DNA from: Terfezia claveryi | Lineage: Eukaryota > Ascomycota > Pezizomycetes > Pezizales > Pezizaceae | Reading direction: 5' to 3' | DNA: 64,000 nucleotides | Assembly (NCBI GenBank): GCA_015179025.1 | Contig: WHUX01000108.1 | Location: 118,507-182,506 of the forward strand | Shown: piece by piece, positions 34,890 through 46,342 of the stretch | Numbering within the stretch: position 1 is the first letter of the stretch | Layout of the letters: each line of letters starts with the position of its first letter | The notes under the pieces: model-generated | What the model was told of the DNA's origin: nothing | The model's input: the letters and a program-made list of their open reading frames with translations, nothing else | The model's database searches: none | Position numbers and translations under genes: made by a program

Positions 34890-37800
34890 ATGGCAGTCCC
34901 GGTATTATCCTTCCGGGGCGCATCCTCGTCCTTCGACTCATCACCACCGCCGTCATTCCCGGATGCAACAATACCCTCGCTTCAACCGGGGCAAACACAA
35001 GTACAACACTGGCTAGTCGTAATACACTACATCTATCCCCTGTTCCTCTTAGTCTTCTTCCTCGGCGCACTCACCTGGTGGGGAATCCACACTGCTTCGA
35101 AGAAACCACAACCTGCATGGGCCTCACCACCGATTACTGCACGCTCCTCACCCGCTCGAGGGAGAAGTCCCCACAGCGGTCTTGCCGATAGGAGCAACCT
35201 CAGTCGAGGAGGGTCAGATCTTAGCGATGAAGATGCAGACGATGAAGATCGTTTATCGGATATTGTCACGCAAGATAAACTTGACGACAACATTAGCCGA
35301 GGGTGGGTTGGGCGACTGAGGGCGAGGTTTGGGGCGTGGTTTAGGGGGGATTTGGAGGACCATGAGGGTGGGCCAAAGGGAAGATATGGGGGAGCGGGGG
35401 TGGAAAATAAGAATGTGGCCTTGACACCGATTAGGAAGGCGCTGCTAAGTTGGGGATTGGTGATTATCATTCTGTCTTTTATAGCGAATTCGGCAAATAT
35501 TATCTTGCACGCATTGGTCAAGGCTGGATGGTGGTGTGGACAAGATGTGGTGGTATGTTTTAACCTTTACTCCCCTAAAGTTTCTGGCATTTTCGCACTA
35601 TACTGCAGGATTGGATTGTGTAGCCTTGGTGATAAGCTGACGGGTCATTGCATTAGATCTCAAACATATCCTTGCTTTTTATCTACAGTCTGATTTTGCT
35701 CTCGCAGCTCGATACTAAGCAATACCCGACTGTGCCACATGTTTTGACCTGGGCTGTTGGGCTCGCTTTCGAAGTCGTCCTTCTTTTGTTGAATTTTGTC
35801 AACCATGGATCCAGTGAACATCAGTTATCCAGCTACAAATATACTGCTCTTGGGATTGATATCTTCCGGATTGTCATGTTATTCATCTTGATCAGCGTTT
35901 ACATTACCTTGGTAGTTTTGTCTGCTGAGGTCGAAGACGATGCCATTGAGGACGAAGATCATGAGGATAGCGATAGCGATGAACAACCTGAAGGTGAGGA
36001 TTACGACGAGAGCACTGGGTTGCTGGCGCCGAGTGGAGTTAGTGTTAACACGCAGAGGAGGAGGAGGAGGAGGAGAAGGAGAGCCAATGGAATTTACAAG
36101 AGAGGAGACTATGGGACTATTACAAATGGGAAGAGCAAACTGAACGGAAAAGGAAAAGCCGGCCCCTCACAGTCAGAGACAGGTACTGCAGGATGGGCAA
36201 GGCGGGATATCATCGGTGTTAGGCAAAGCTGGTGGGAATATCTACGTGGATATGCCGTATGTACTACGCCATACGCAAGGTGGGGATGAAGATGTCTAAC
36301 TTTTGTATTATAGGTTTTCTTCCCGTATCTCTGGCCTGCAAAGTCTCATTGGCTTCAGTTCCTCGCACTTATCTGTTTCTTTCTGGTCACAGTCCAGCGC
36401 GTGATTAATGTCTTGGTTCCTCACCAACTCGGAAAGGTCACGGATCTTCTCAGTCAGGCTTACGAACACCCTGTTGATCCTCGGGACTCGCCACAGTCCG
36501 CTTTGTCGAGAATTCCCTGGATGGAAATCTCGCTTTATATCACCTTCCGCTTCCTCCAAGGTTCAATGGGGCTTCTTGGTGCTATTAGATCTACGCTCTG
36601 GATTCCAATTGGGCAATACAGCTATCAGGCACTCAGTACCAGCGCTTTTGAGCATGTGCACAGCTTGAGCTTGGATTTCCATTTGGGGAAAAAAACCGGA
36701 GAAGTGCTAAGTGCACTGAGCAAGGGTAGTGCGATCAATAATTTCTTGGAGATGGTCACATTTCAGGTTGTGCCTATGCTTGTGGATTTGGGACTGGCCG
36801 TGGCGTATTTCTTGTATGAGTTTGATGCGTATGTTTGGCAAATCCCCATCAGCTTGTTTGGCGTTGTATTGACTTGGTAATTAAGGTATTACGCATTGAT
36901 TGTGGCAGTTGTCACTTTCTGCTACCTCTATGTCACTGTTAGGATGGCTCAATGGAGAGCAGATATTCGTCGGGAGATGACGAATAAGTCTCGTGAGGAG
37001 GATGCCGTCAAGTAATTCTTATATCTAGTTGACAGCTTTCTTCACTACTAACATTCCCTCTAGGAATGACTCCATGATCGCTTATGAAACAGTAAAATAC
37101 TTTAACGCCGAGCAATACGAATTCACACGCTACCGCAATGCCGTCAAAGCCTTCCAGCGTGCTGAGTACCAGGTTCTATTATCACTTAATGTCATGAACG
37201 TTAGCCAAAACGTTATGTTTATGATTGGGTTACTCATTGCGTGTTTCCTCAGTGCATGGCAAGTTACCACGGGACAGACCAAGGTCGGGAAATTCGTCAG
37301 TCTGTTGGCATATTTGGCACAGCTGCAGGGACCGTTGAATTTCTTTGGGACGTTCTATAGGAGTATTCAGAGCTCGATGATCAATTCGGAGAGGATGCTA
37401 GAACTGGTAAGTGATTTAGGAGTTTTGGATGCGGACTATGGAGATAGGCTAACACTCGGTTAGTTCAAAGAGAGGCCGACCGTAGTTGATGCCCCTCATG
37501 CGAAGCCATTGGGGCCGTGTAGAGGGGAGATTAAGTTTGACAATGTCCACTTCTCATATGACCAGAGAAAGCCGGCGCTCAAGGGATTGACGTTTACCGC
37601 TTCTCCGGGAACTACCACGGCCTTTGTTGGAGAAAGTGGTGGCGGAAAGACGACTATTCTCCGATTGCTCTTTAGGTTTTATAACATCGATGAGGGGTCA
37701 ATATCGATTGACGGACAGGATGTTCGGGATGTTACTATCGACAGCGTGAGGGAGAAGATTGGCGTCGTCCCACAGGATACCGTGTTGTTCAATGAGACCA

Positions 37801-38710
37801 TCATGTTAGTGTTCCTAATTTCACACAATCCCTACACTCAGTTTACTGAACCGAAATGTCTAGGTATAATTTGAAATACGCCAACGCCGACGCCACAGAC
37901 GAAATGGTCTATGAAGCATGTCGTGCCGCACGTATTCACGATAAAATCATGTCCTTCCCCGACCAATACAATACCAAAGTCGGTGAGCGTGGTCTCAGGC
38001 TTTCCGGAGGTGAGAAGCAGCGTGTTGCGATCGCCCGTACGATTTTGAAGAACCCCCGAGTTATCCTCCTTGATGAAGCTACTGCTGCGTTGGATTCCGA
38101 GACGGAACAGCACATCCAGAAGGCATTGAAAGAGTTATCCGAAGGAAGGACAACCCTCGTCATTGCCCATCGTCTGAGCACAATCACTGGCGCGAATCAG
38201 ATTTTATGTATCCACCAAGGAAGAGTAGTCGAACGAGGGACGCATGAAGAGCTGTTGACGTTGAATGGACGATATGCAATGATGTGGGCGAAGCAGGTCA
38301 AGGCAGAAGCAAGGGCGAGAGAAAGTACAGATATTGATGGATCATCTTCGGATGGGGGGCAGAGGTCGCCGGTGTCGAGTGATGGTGATGAGGAGATTGG
38401 GATCTTGAGTAGGTCGGAGACGGCAGCGACCATAGGGCAGGCAATAGTCGTACCGAGGAGTCAAGATGAGGTTGTGGGGGTGGAAGTAGTGTCGATGGTG
38501 ACTCCACCGGGGAGTTTAGATGGGGCTGGGACAGTGGGAGTTAGAGAGGGGACACGTGATATTGATGATGGGTTGAGGTTGGAGACGCGTCCGTCGGAGT
38601 TGAGGAGGAGTGCCTCTGGGACGAGTTTGAGCACAGGAAGAGGAAGGAATGGGGGGCGGGAAATTAGATGGGATACGACAGGGCTGAAGGAGGCTCTGAG
38701 GAAGAAGTAA
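34890..38710 (+). CDS. hmt1: HMT1-type ABC transporter (ABCB half transporter, heavy-metal tolerance family)
   Basis: Seven exons: 34890-35552, 35657-36256, 36314-36828, 36886-37011, 37064-37406, 37464-37804, 37864-38710. They join in frame to 1145 codons (1144 aa). Introns are 52-104 bp with GT..TAG/AAG ends. The order is an N-terminal hydrophobic extension typical of HMT1 proteins (IHYIYPLFLLVFFLGALTWW; later GWWCGQDVVI), an acidic linker, a run of nine arginines from an AGG repeat (36053-36080), a six-helix ABC membrane domain (residues about 420-730), then one nucleotide-binding domain: Walker A GESGGGKTT (about 805), signature LSGGEKQR (about 908), Walker B VILLDEATAALD (about 928), H-loop IAHRLS (about 962). 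NDSMIAYETVKYFNAE is a strong family hallmark. Family members are vacuolar or mitochondrial (Atm1-like) transporters of thiol or phytochelatin complexes; vacuolar location is inferred. The Ser/acidic C-terminal tail (180 aa) is longer than usual. Confidence 0.93.
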
Positions 38711-40093
38711 GTGGGGATGTGGGGGAAGCTAGGAGAGGGGAAATGAAAAAGTTACTTGCAAAAAGATGGAAAGAGTAATATACGGGGAAAAAAAAAAAAA
38801 AAAGGGTAATCTTAATTAGGGTTAAAAGCGACTGAGTTGCTTGAAAAAGGCGTTGACTGGCTTATTCTACTTGCGCACCTTTTCATATCTAGCTTTAGCT
38901 TGCATTGGCATTGATGGCATTTACTGAGGTAGAGTAGAAATAGTTAGAGTAGAATAGGCAGAATCAAAAGGATGAATTACATTTTGAAGTAGGTAAACGT
39001 ACCTACCTAGGTACTCCGTACTGTTGATGGGTATAAATATATGCGAGCCTCATGCAGGGGCGGGAATTGACTAGACTTGCATGGAAGATTCATACTTGCA
39101 GAGGGGAATCCGGGGATAGGTAAGAGGATGGCTCGTTTGGATCAGAGATTTGTGTAACTTTGGGGAAAGGTTGTGAGGGATTGTTGAAACAAGTTTGAGT
39201 GAATTACATCACTCACATGCTTGGACACGATTAAGGGGTCAATCAATAGAAGAAACGTTATTCACCCAAAAATGGCTTCAGTCAATGGGATAAAGGGGAT
39301 GTGAGTTGAGTCTGACAATTGCCTGCTGAGCTTTCAGTCTGTGTAACGAACGGGTGTTTTGGGGAAGCCGCGTCTGTGTCACTGTGGGGACGAGCTTAGC
39401 TGGGATCGTTGTTTCGTCTTATATATATATATATACTTTGTATGGAAATATATATATCTAAATATGCGATTGGTACCTAAGTGATATTTGATTTTACTTG
39501 CTTTTATTTTTCCGATTTGCATCATTCCTGGATAAGGCGACGACTCATACATGCCGCATGGGGAATAGCGGGCAATGCATGTATGAGTCGAAATGACCCC
39601 CGGGCAAAAGCGTCGACCGGCCCGCGCTATTCCCCGCCGGGTTACTGTAGCTGCGGGCGCCGAGGCAGACTGGCCCGGTACCGTCCGGCACGGCATTACA
39701 GCTGCCCGCTGTCCTGATCGCTCAATCTGACCCCTCTTAATAATATCGAATCTCGGCCCTCAGGTTGGCCCACATCCCCCCTCTTATAAATCCTCTCCAA
39801 TCTGTCGCCTCTGCTCACTTTTTCTTTTCATCCGCAGCCAACAAAGCAATCTTCTACTATCATCTCATATCTCCCCATCCACAACAACTCATCAGCAGTT
39901 GTTGATTCATCTTGACTCAACTGAGAGTCACAAACCCCCAATCCACCACTCCTCCCCTTTCCTCCCCCTCCTTCCCCCCCCCCCCCCAACAGACCGGTCA
40001 TCGCGCGACCGTTACAAAGCCGCGCGAATTGATCGGGCCCTAATCGGAAGCGATTTTACCCCAGGCCCTTAACTTTTCTTCAAACAAGACAAA
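38711..40093. other. Intergenic; terminator flank of the transporter and promoter of the bZIP gene
   Basis: A 17-A run (38790-38806), an (AT)n tract at 39419-39434, a cluster of inverted repeats (39541-39635, listed separately), a CT-rich leader with a 14-C run near 39974-39988, and a CAACAA-rich 5' leader before the ATG at 40094. No other gene. Confidence 0.5.
39541..39635. promoter_or_regulatory. Inverted-repeat cluster with GCN4-like half sites upstream of the bZIP gene
   Basis: CGACTCATACATGC (39541-39554) and GCATGTATGAGTCG (39577-39590) form a perfect 14-bp inverted repeat with a 22-bp loop. Each arm has TGAGTCG, one mismatch from the GCN4/cross-pathway element TGASTCA. A second inverted pair, GGGGAATAGCG (39560-39570) and CGCTATTCCCC (39625-39635), overlaps the loop. 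It lies about 500 bp before the start codon. Autoregulation is an inference from known GCN4/CPC1 biology. Confidence 0.4.
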
Positions 40094-42047
40094 ATGTCCG
40101 CCGTCACTCACAACACACCCACCCTTCTCGCCGGCTTCACTGCCCTCAGGTCACTATGCCACATCTCGCACTATTACGCGGGCCTACGACGAAGCTCACC
40201 AGCCGTCGAAGTCGGCTTCGGCTTCCCCGGCGGCAGCGCATGGCGTCGGCCCCAGTCCGCTGAGGGCAAGTCAGGCTCGGGATACGTTTAATTTTCATTC
40301 GTTGAGCGTCGACCACCACCATCTCCTGGCGGTACGAGACGATGTTAATCAGGATTTCTTGCTCCACCTCGATAATGATACTGCTTCTTTGTATACCGCT
40401 TCCCCGAAAAATGCTCCCCTCCGCAGCTTTAATAGCTCTGGATTTCCCCGCTCCGCCGGCACTGCCGGCACTCTCCCAACCTCCACCACCATAACCTCTC
40501 CTGCCACTGTGACCACTACTGATACTGGAACCACTGCTACCATTTCCGCCACTTCTGCTGCAAATGATACTTCCGCCACTGAAGACTTCCTCTCTGCCAT
40601 TTTCGACTTTGACCAGCTCCTGAGTGATTACTCTCCCTCGTCACAGTTCTCCGACTACCTCTCCATCTCCCCGTCACTGTCGTCGTGCGTAGGCACAGCC
40701 ACAAATACATGCTCGAATTCTCCAGGCTCAGTCATTGTACCGGGGTTTGACCAGTCACCATCTATCCCGACATTGGGACTTGGTGGGTGTGACTCATTCG
40801 CCACTGACGGCTGGGACCTTTTCCCCTGTCACGCGGGTGGCCTGGATCTAACAAATATATCTACTTCGGACGAATCTTCATCCCCGTCCAATACATCACC
40901 ATTTGTGGCTGGCTTTTCATTTGACAACCTAAATACTACCACTACATCTACATCTACATCTACATCTTCTGATACACCAGGGAATACGGCTATTCATAGT
41001 CCGTTGGATACGTCATTTATTGACATGGGAAAAGTTAACGCGAAGGATATGTTCTCTGGTGAGTACATACATGTTCTTGGTCTGCGTCATGAGGCTCGTG
41101 ATGGTGTAGGGGGGTTGCAGATGCATCTGATTCAGGTACCGGGTAGGGGTATTGGTGCAGGTGAGCCTCAAGTTGAACGACATGGCGGCTCACCAAGGCT
41201 TCATTTTCTACCTACTACTAGTGCCTGTGCTGAAGATCATTTACATCTACAAGCTTCTTCCACTTCCATAAACAATCCATCAGTCGGCTTGTCACCTATA
41301 CCCACCAGCCCCCTCACGATGCATTATGATCATAGCTCATCATCATCTCAAAACAATATGGTTAACACTCTTTCCTCTTATTGTATAGACTTTGAGCTAT
41401 TTGCTCCAGAGAACGTCGTACCACAATCATATCATAATCATCAGAGTTTTCACACCAACCGCGGGGTCTCCACCGCTACATCCACCCCAGCTGTGACTTC
41501 CCACCACATCACCAGGAGTCTAATCTCCCCTACTCTCTCCTCTGTTGGTAATGATGACTTCCCATCCATCTCCTCTATCTCTTACTCCACAACAAGCATA
41601 TCCACCCCAACCTCCCGCAAACGCCCCACCCCAACCCTCCCCATTGAAGATTCCTTCCCAACCCCCCCACCCTCTTCTAAGATCCGAAAGATTACTTCCT
41701 CGACATCCACTCCCAGCATGAAGAACCTTGATGAATCCACTCGAGCAAGGTCTCACAGATCGCAATCACCAAGCCAGATCTTGGCATCGGCGGTAGAGGA
41801 GGATACGGTGACGATTAAACGAGCGAGGAACACACTTGCTGCGAGGAGATATAGGCAAAAGCGGGTTGAGAAGTTGGAGGAGTTGGAGGGATTATTGGCC
41901 GAGGCCGAGAAGGAAAAGGAGAGGTATAAGGAGGAGGCTGTCAGGTGGAGAATGGAGGCGGAGAAGTGGAGGGGAAGATATGAGGGCATTGTTATTGGTG
42001 GGGGTGGGGGTGGGCAGAGTGGGAGGGCAGGCGATGGGAGGGAGTAA
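40094..42047 (+). CDS. bZIP transcription factor, GCN4/IDI-4-like
   Basis: Proposed exons 40094-40149, 40256-41058 and 41389-42047 give 506 codons (505 aa). The second intron (41059-41388, GTGAGT...TTAAC...ATAG) joins DMFS to DFELFAPENV and is well supported. The first is less certain: its donor is GTCACT, chosen because the long frame has no ATG of its own, the ATG at 40094 has a good context (AAAATGTCC), and splicing 106 nt restores frame (AGFTAL|SPLRAS). The middle is Ser/Thr-rich with a TACATC hexanucleotide repeat (40941-40970). The C-terminus has the basic region IKRARNTLAARRYRQKR (about residue 430) followed by a leucine-zipper-like Glu/Lys coiled coil (LEELEGLLAEAEKEKERY) and a glycine-rich tail. 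The family controls amino-acid starvation or autophagy-related responses; the target genes here are unknown. Confidence 0.8.
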
Positions 42048-44110
42048 GAGGGTAGTGAGAAGTCGGGAGAGGAGAGGGGATGGGACTACGGTTTGAGTGT
42101 ATAAATTTTCTCTACTGACTGATTTGATTGATGGGTGGTGTTCTTCATCAATATTTTTGATTGATAAGGTTTCTGCAGTGTTTATATTTGTTTTAGTTTT
42201 GCAAATGATTGAATAAAGAATCTCTTCTCTCGTTACTACAAGACTACAAGTTCAAGTGATCGTAATGCATTAGGAGACTTTCTCACGACTACTTTGCAAT
42301 ATCGTCAAGTTTACATAAGACGCAGGGATCTGGTTCATAATATCAAATCTGTTGGGCGAGCGGACTGGGTGTTGAATTTTTTTTTCTTACGGTAGTATAC
42401 TTGAAAAAGATTTCATTGGGTAAAAAATAAAAATAAGGAATGTATCGCAATATCAGAAGTATGGATAAGTGGATGGGAATGCTTGGTGTTTGAGTAATCA
42501 GACGTTATCACTTTAGGATATGATAGTTTGTATATGTATAGTAAGTAGCATATAATGTACAGCTAATATCTCTTTTATCTTTTGCATGGCATGGCGAAAT
42601 ACAGTTGGTGGTGGTGGTGGTTGTTACCCTCAATTCAATATACGGATCTACCGTGACCGGGGAGGCAATGGATATGGTACATAGTCCTAGTAGTATGATC
42701 CTAGGCATATACGGATAAATATTGAACAATGTATTTACCAAAATTCCAACCTCAGCCGTAGCACGGTTCTCGGCAGTCGCCATCCAATAAACTTGTTAGC
42801 GCGGTGGGGTGGGGAAATTTTTTTTTTTTTTCCACGTGTATGGAGGAGTTTTGAGTCATGATGTAGACGAAGGAGGGTGGGTAGGGGTATATGGTTTGCG
42901 TGAGAGAGGTTGTTGGGTGGGGGTTGGGGGTTGTTGGGTGGGGAAGAGAGAGACACATGAGTCGGGATGAGTGAAGGTTTATGGGCCTGACTCATGAGGC
43001 AACCTAAGAGAGGGCAGTTTTGGATATGAATTGGTGGGAAGAATTACAATGGCAGGCATGACATGCAGTCGGTGATTAGGCAGGTGAGTGGTTAGGTTTG
43101 TAGATTCGAGTTTGTATTGGCTATAGACATGGAGACTAGGACTCGTGGCTCGTGATTCGTGCATCTGGCGGTTCTAGAAACACACTAGTTGTCGTTTTGG
43201 AGCTTACGCTTGCTATAGCCCTATTCGATGAGTAGTTGCTGGGGAGGGGGGTTTCAAGGTTATGCCTTGTTCGAGCCCTGGGGGAGGGAGGAAGGGGTTT
43301 GCTGACGATAGAACCAAACTACCGATATGATTGGTTGGATGGAAAGTAACAGATATATTACTGAGGCTTGAAGTCAGGGTTATATAGCATACATAGGCAC
43401 TTACATATGTGTGACCAAAAAGAAAAAACTCTAATGCCGAGGGTTTGCTACATGTGCAAAATAGGCTGATGGATGGTATGTACTTAGATGGCGTATATGT
43501 ATGCTGTAATGTTACGTACTCACTCAGGCTAAGTCAGTCAGGTTGGTATGTCTTGGGGTAGGGTTTTGATGTGAGGGGATTTGTTAGGCAAGGAAGACGT
43601 TTGACAGACGCATGATTCACAACGTTTTGGCATATAGCCAGGTAGTTACAATAGAGGGTGGAAACCAAGGCCTGCCTAGTGTACGTACCGGTATATTACT
43701 AAACATGTATCCATTCCAGTCAGTACAGTTTTCCGCCCTGGCCACATGGCAAGGCATATAAGTAGCACAACAAGTGTAGAGGTACATACGTATCATCGTT
43801 TTTCTTTTTTTTTTTCTTGTGAGTCACATGCACATGTAAACCTCGCAAGAGCAGGGAACTCGGCTGGTTTCTTCATTGTTGGAGTCTGGTTGGCTGTTTG
43901 AGGGTTTAGTGCGGGTTGGTTTGTGGCTCGGGGTCTCGGTACCCACAGCTCCGCCTAGGCGCAATGAGGCTTGACTTCCCTGGGCCCCCTGGGAGGCTTA
44001 TATCCATGTACTGTATTCTTCACGTACGTTAGTGGTAAGGAAGATCCATAACGAAACTAGTGGCTCTTATCCTTCAAAGCTTTCGGTAATACCAAGACAA
44101 ACACAATAGG
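42048..44110. other. Intergenic
   Basis: No gene. T-runs at 42376-42386, 42821-42833 and 43805-43816, and a GT/GGGTGG-rich patch near 42910-42945. The first part is the 3' flank of the bZIP gene. Confidence 0.4.
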
Positions 44111-44609
44111 GGTTGTCAAATCCCAACCTGGTTCATGCACCAGATTTTTAGTGCAAGCCACAAGCTAACTAAAATAGGCCGAGGAATTTGATTACCTCAT
44201 GTTCATAAACCAGGTTTGTTGCTATGGACCAAAGCGACATACACCAACTACTATCAACATCACACACATGCCGTGAACGTCAGAAAGAGTGCAACTTCTG
44301 CATGATGTCGATGCCGCACTTGAGATTGCAGCATGCTTATATTTACTTACATCAGATGAAGCAGAAGATGAAATAAAGGAAGAATCTAATACAGAGCATA
44401 TTCAAGATCTTCTAGAAGTACAAGATATCATTGCTGCATATCGGTATATTTCCCATGATACCAGTACTGGTAGGCATGATATTGATGTTCTAGATACTTA
44501 TATCTATGAATACCCTGAGACTGCTTTTCTTGCATTGTTTCAGATGCATTATGCATCTTTTTGGCAACTTGTTGAGATATTGATGCAAGTTGGTACAGGG
44601 GGTTATTAG
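44111..44609 (+). mobile_element. Harbinger-type DNA transposon fragment, 5' end
   Basis: It begins with a 26-bp sequence (44111-44136) found identically at 62241-62266, probably a terminal region. From about 44289 the open frame reads ALEIAACLYLLTSDEAEDEI, later DTYIYEYPETAFLALFQMHY and SFWQLVEIL, resembling the N-terminus of PIF/Harbinger transposases. The frame stops exactly where the LTR element begins (44610-44619), so it was probably truncated by that insertion. Confidence 0.5.
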
Positions 44610-44618
44610 GACCATAGA

Positions 44619-45192
44619 TGTAACGAGGGCTCTGGGGGACAAGGCGACCAAGGGGTACGCCGGGGAAGTGGCAAGGGGCAATCGCACACGTAGGAGCGCT
44701 ACGTGTGTGATCTGGGGAAAGGCTAGGGTAAGACACACGTAGGAACGCTACGTGTGTGACTAGGGGAAGGCTGAGACGGGGGGCAAGGGCAAGAGGCAAG
44801 AGAGGCAAAGGGCAAGGGACACGAGACACGCGGAGGCAGTTGCCGCGTGTGTCAAGGGAGGCAGCTGTACTGCAGAGTTGTTTATACGAGACAAGGATGT
44901 GCACAAGGGAGGTGCACAAGCGCTGGGAGAAGCAAGGTCCTGTATTGGGTATACAAGACGTTGGATGGGGATCCAACGACAGTACGAGGGACAGGCTCTA
45001 TATATACATAACTCGGTCAGGGCAATGGGGGAAATAAGCTTTCCCAAGATCCCTATCTCGGAAGCCAAGCAAGGTAACGATAACAATAACCCATCACCTG
45101 CGATCGCAGGTGATGACAAAGACAACAATGGTAATAACCCATCACCTGCGTCGCAGGTGATGGCGAGGACAACTGAGCACACGGTTGTGACA
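44619..45192 (-). mobile_element. LTR of a retrotransposon (3' LTR on the minus strand)
   Basis: A 574-bp block runs from TGTAACG to TGTGACA, so TG...CA on either strand. On the minus strand it is preceded by a polypurine tract AAAGGGGGGATAG (45193-45205), which identifies it as a 3' LTR with the internal region at higher coordinates. The flanks ATAGA and CTATC differ, so it is not a solo LTR. It contains five perfect inverted repeats: 44685-44707, 44733-44757, 44826-44850, 45092-45115, 45140-45162. Confidence 0.65.
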
Positions 45193-45300
45193 CTATCCCC
45201 CCTTTAGGCTGGAGCTCCAGCGACTAGGAGGCCTAGGCACGACAACCGGCAAAATCAACACAGAAAACAACAACAAGGTCCAAATCTGTTCCCACGCAAT

Positions 45301-46194
45301 CTTTTTTTTTTCTTTTTTTTAAAATACTTGATACTCATATGCAGCCCCATTAAGGGGGCCATGATGAGCCACGCGGAAGTCCGGTGGATTCAAGGGTGAG
45401 GCAAGTTAATCTGCCAAACCCACGCAAGATAAGTACAAAAAAAGAGACGAAGCCCTATGCTGTCACTAACGGACTGGCCGATGACCCGAAGGCCTGACTG
45501 AGCTTCGAGCCCTCCACTGCAGAAGACAAAAGCTAAGACAAAGGGAACTCGTGAAAATTGGCGACATCTAACATTCCTGAAATACTAGCCCAGAGAAGTC
45601 CTTCGTCTATGAGAGCTCACGGAACAGCAGCCTGAAGAAGGCCTCCGTGGCCTCATATGTCTCCTCCCCCTCCTTTCTCCATTCTGGCTTATCCAGCTCC
45701 TCCTAACTGCTCTTTTCCCCCAACAGGGCCCTCCTGGGGCGGTCGAAGCGTGGGCAGTCAAAGACGATGTGCTCTCCCGTCTCGGATGGGTGTCCGCACG
45801 CACATTCCGCTGACTCCGCTTTGCCGATGTGGTGGAGCCAGCTCTTTTGGGGACCTTTGTTCATCCGTAGCCAGGTGTATGCTGATAGAGTATGCCGATC
45901 CCACTCCACTCTTCTGGCCCCGTAACCTGCCTTTGTTCTCGCCTCCTTTCGTATGGCTTTAGAGGACGCTCGTAGTCCCCCTTCTGTTACTGTGCGGGCG
46001 CTGCCGTTGAATGAGCCTAGATGGGACTGGAAATTGCAGGTCCGGTCTGCCTTTTCGTTCCCTTCGATGCCTAGGTGACCTCTAATCCACGACAACCGGA
46101 GGTCCCTGTGTATATTGCCGGCCAATAGGGACTTGATCTGCTTTTCTATGCCGGACCTTGGAGGGGAGCCTGTACTCAAATTGCGAACTGCCTG
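45301..46194 (-). mobile_element. 5'-truncated Tad1-like LINE (copy C)
   Basis: Flanked by GTTCCCACGCAAT (45288-45300) and GTTCCCACGCCAT (46195-46207), one mismatch. Read on the minus strand it starts inside RNase H (QAVRNLSTGSPPRSGIEK, LSWIRGHLGIEGNEKADR), continues through VEWDRHTLSAYTWLRMNKGP and CACGHPSETGEHIVFDCPRF, then the 3' UTR, stem-loop (GGCCCC/GGGGCT) and poly-A (T-run 45302-45320). The RNase H active-site region is only partly present, so it is dead on arrival. Confidence 0.88.
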
Positions 46195-46342
46195 GTTCCC
46201 ACGCCATCCGTACGGTGACCCGGGCAGTGTTTGCAACGGGCCAGGCCACCATTCAGGCCGCCGTGGGCCTGGACTGAGGGCCGAGGTCCGTGCTGGCCTG
46301 AAACAGCCTGGACCAGCCCCGGCGGGCAATCTCAATGTGGAC

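Noticed and set aside
38812..38825. Telomere-like TTAGGGTT
   Set aside because: A single occurrence in intergenic sequence, not an array.
40302..42047. Single-exon 581-aa bZIP protein
   Set aside because: The frame starts at TTG and includes a 330-nt segment with strong intron signals; a spliced model is preferred, with retention kept as a possibility.
43876..43895. Tenth or eleventh mini-insertion (AGTCTGGTTGG)
   Set aside because: It matches 10 of 11 bases but no convincing flanking duplication was found.
44619..45192. Solo LTR
   Set aside because: The flanking pentamers differ and a polypurine tract with coding sequence adjoins one side, so an internal region is present.
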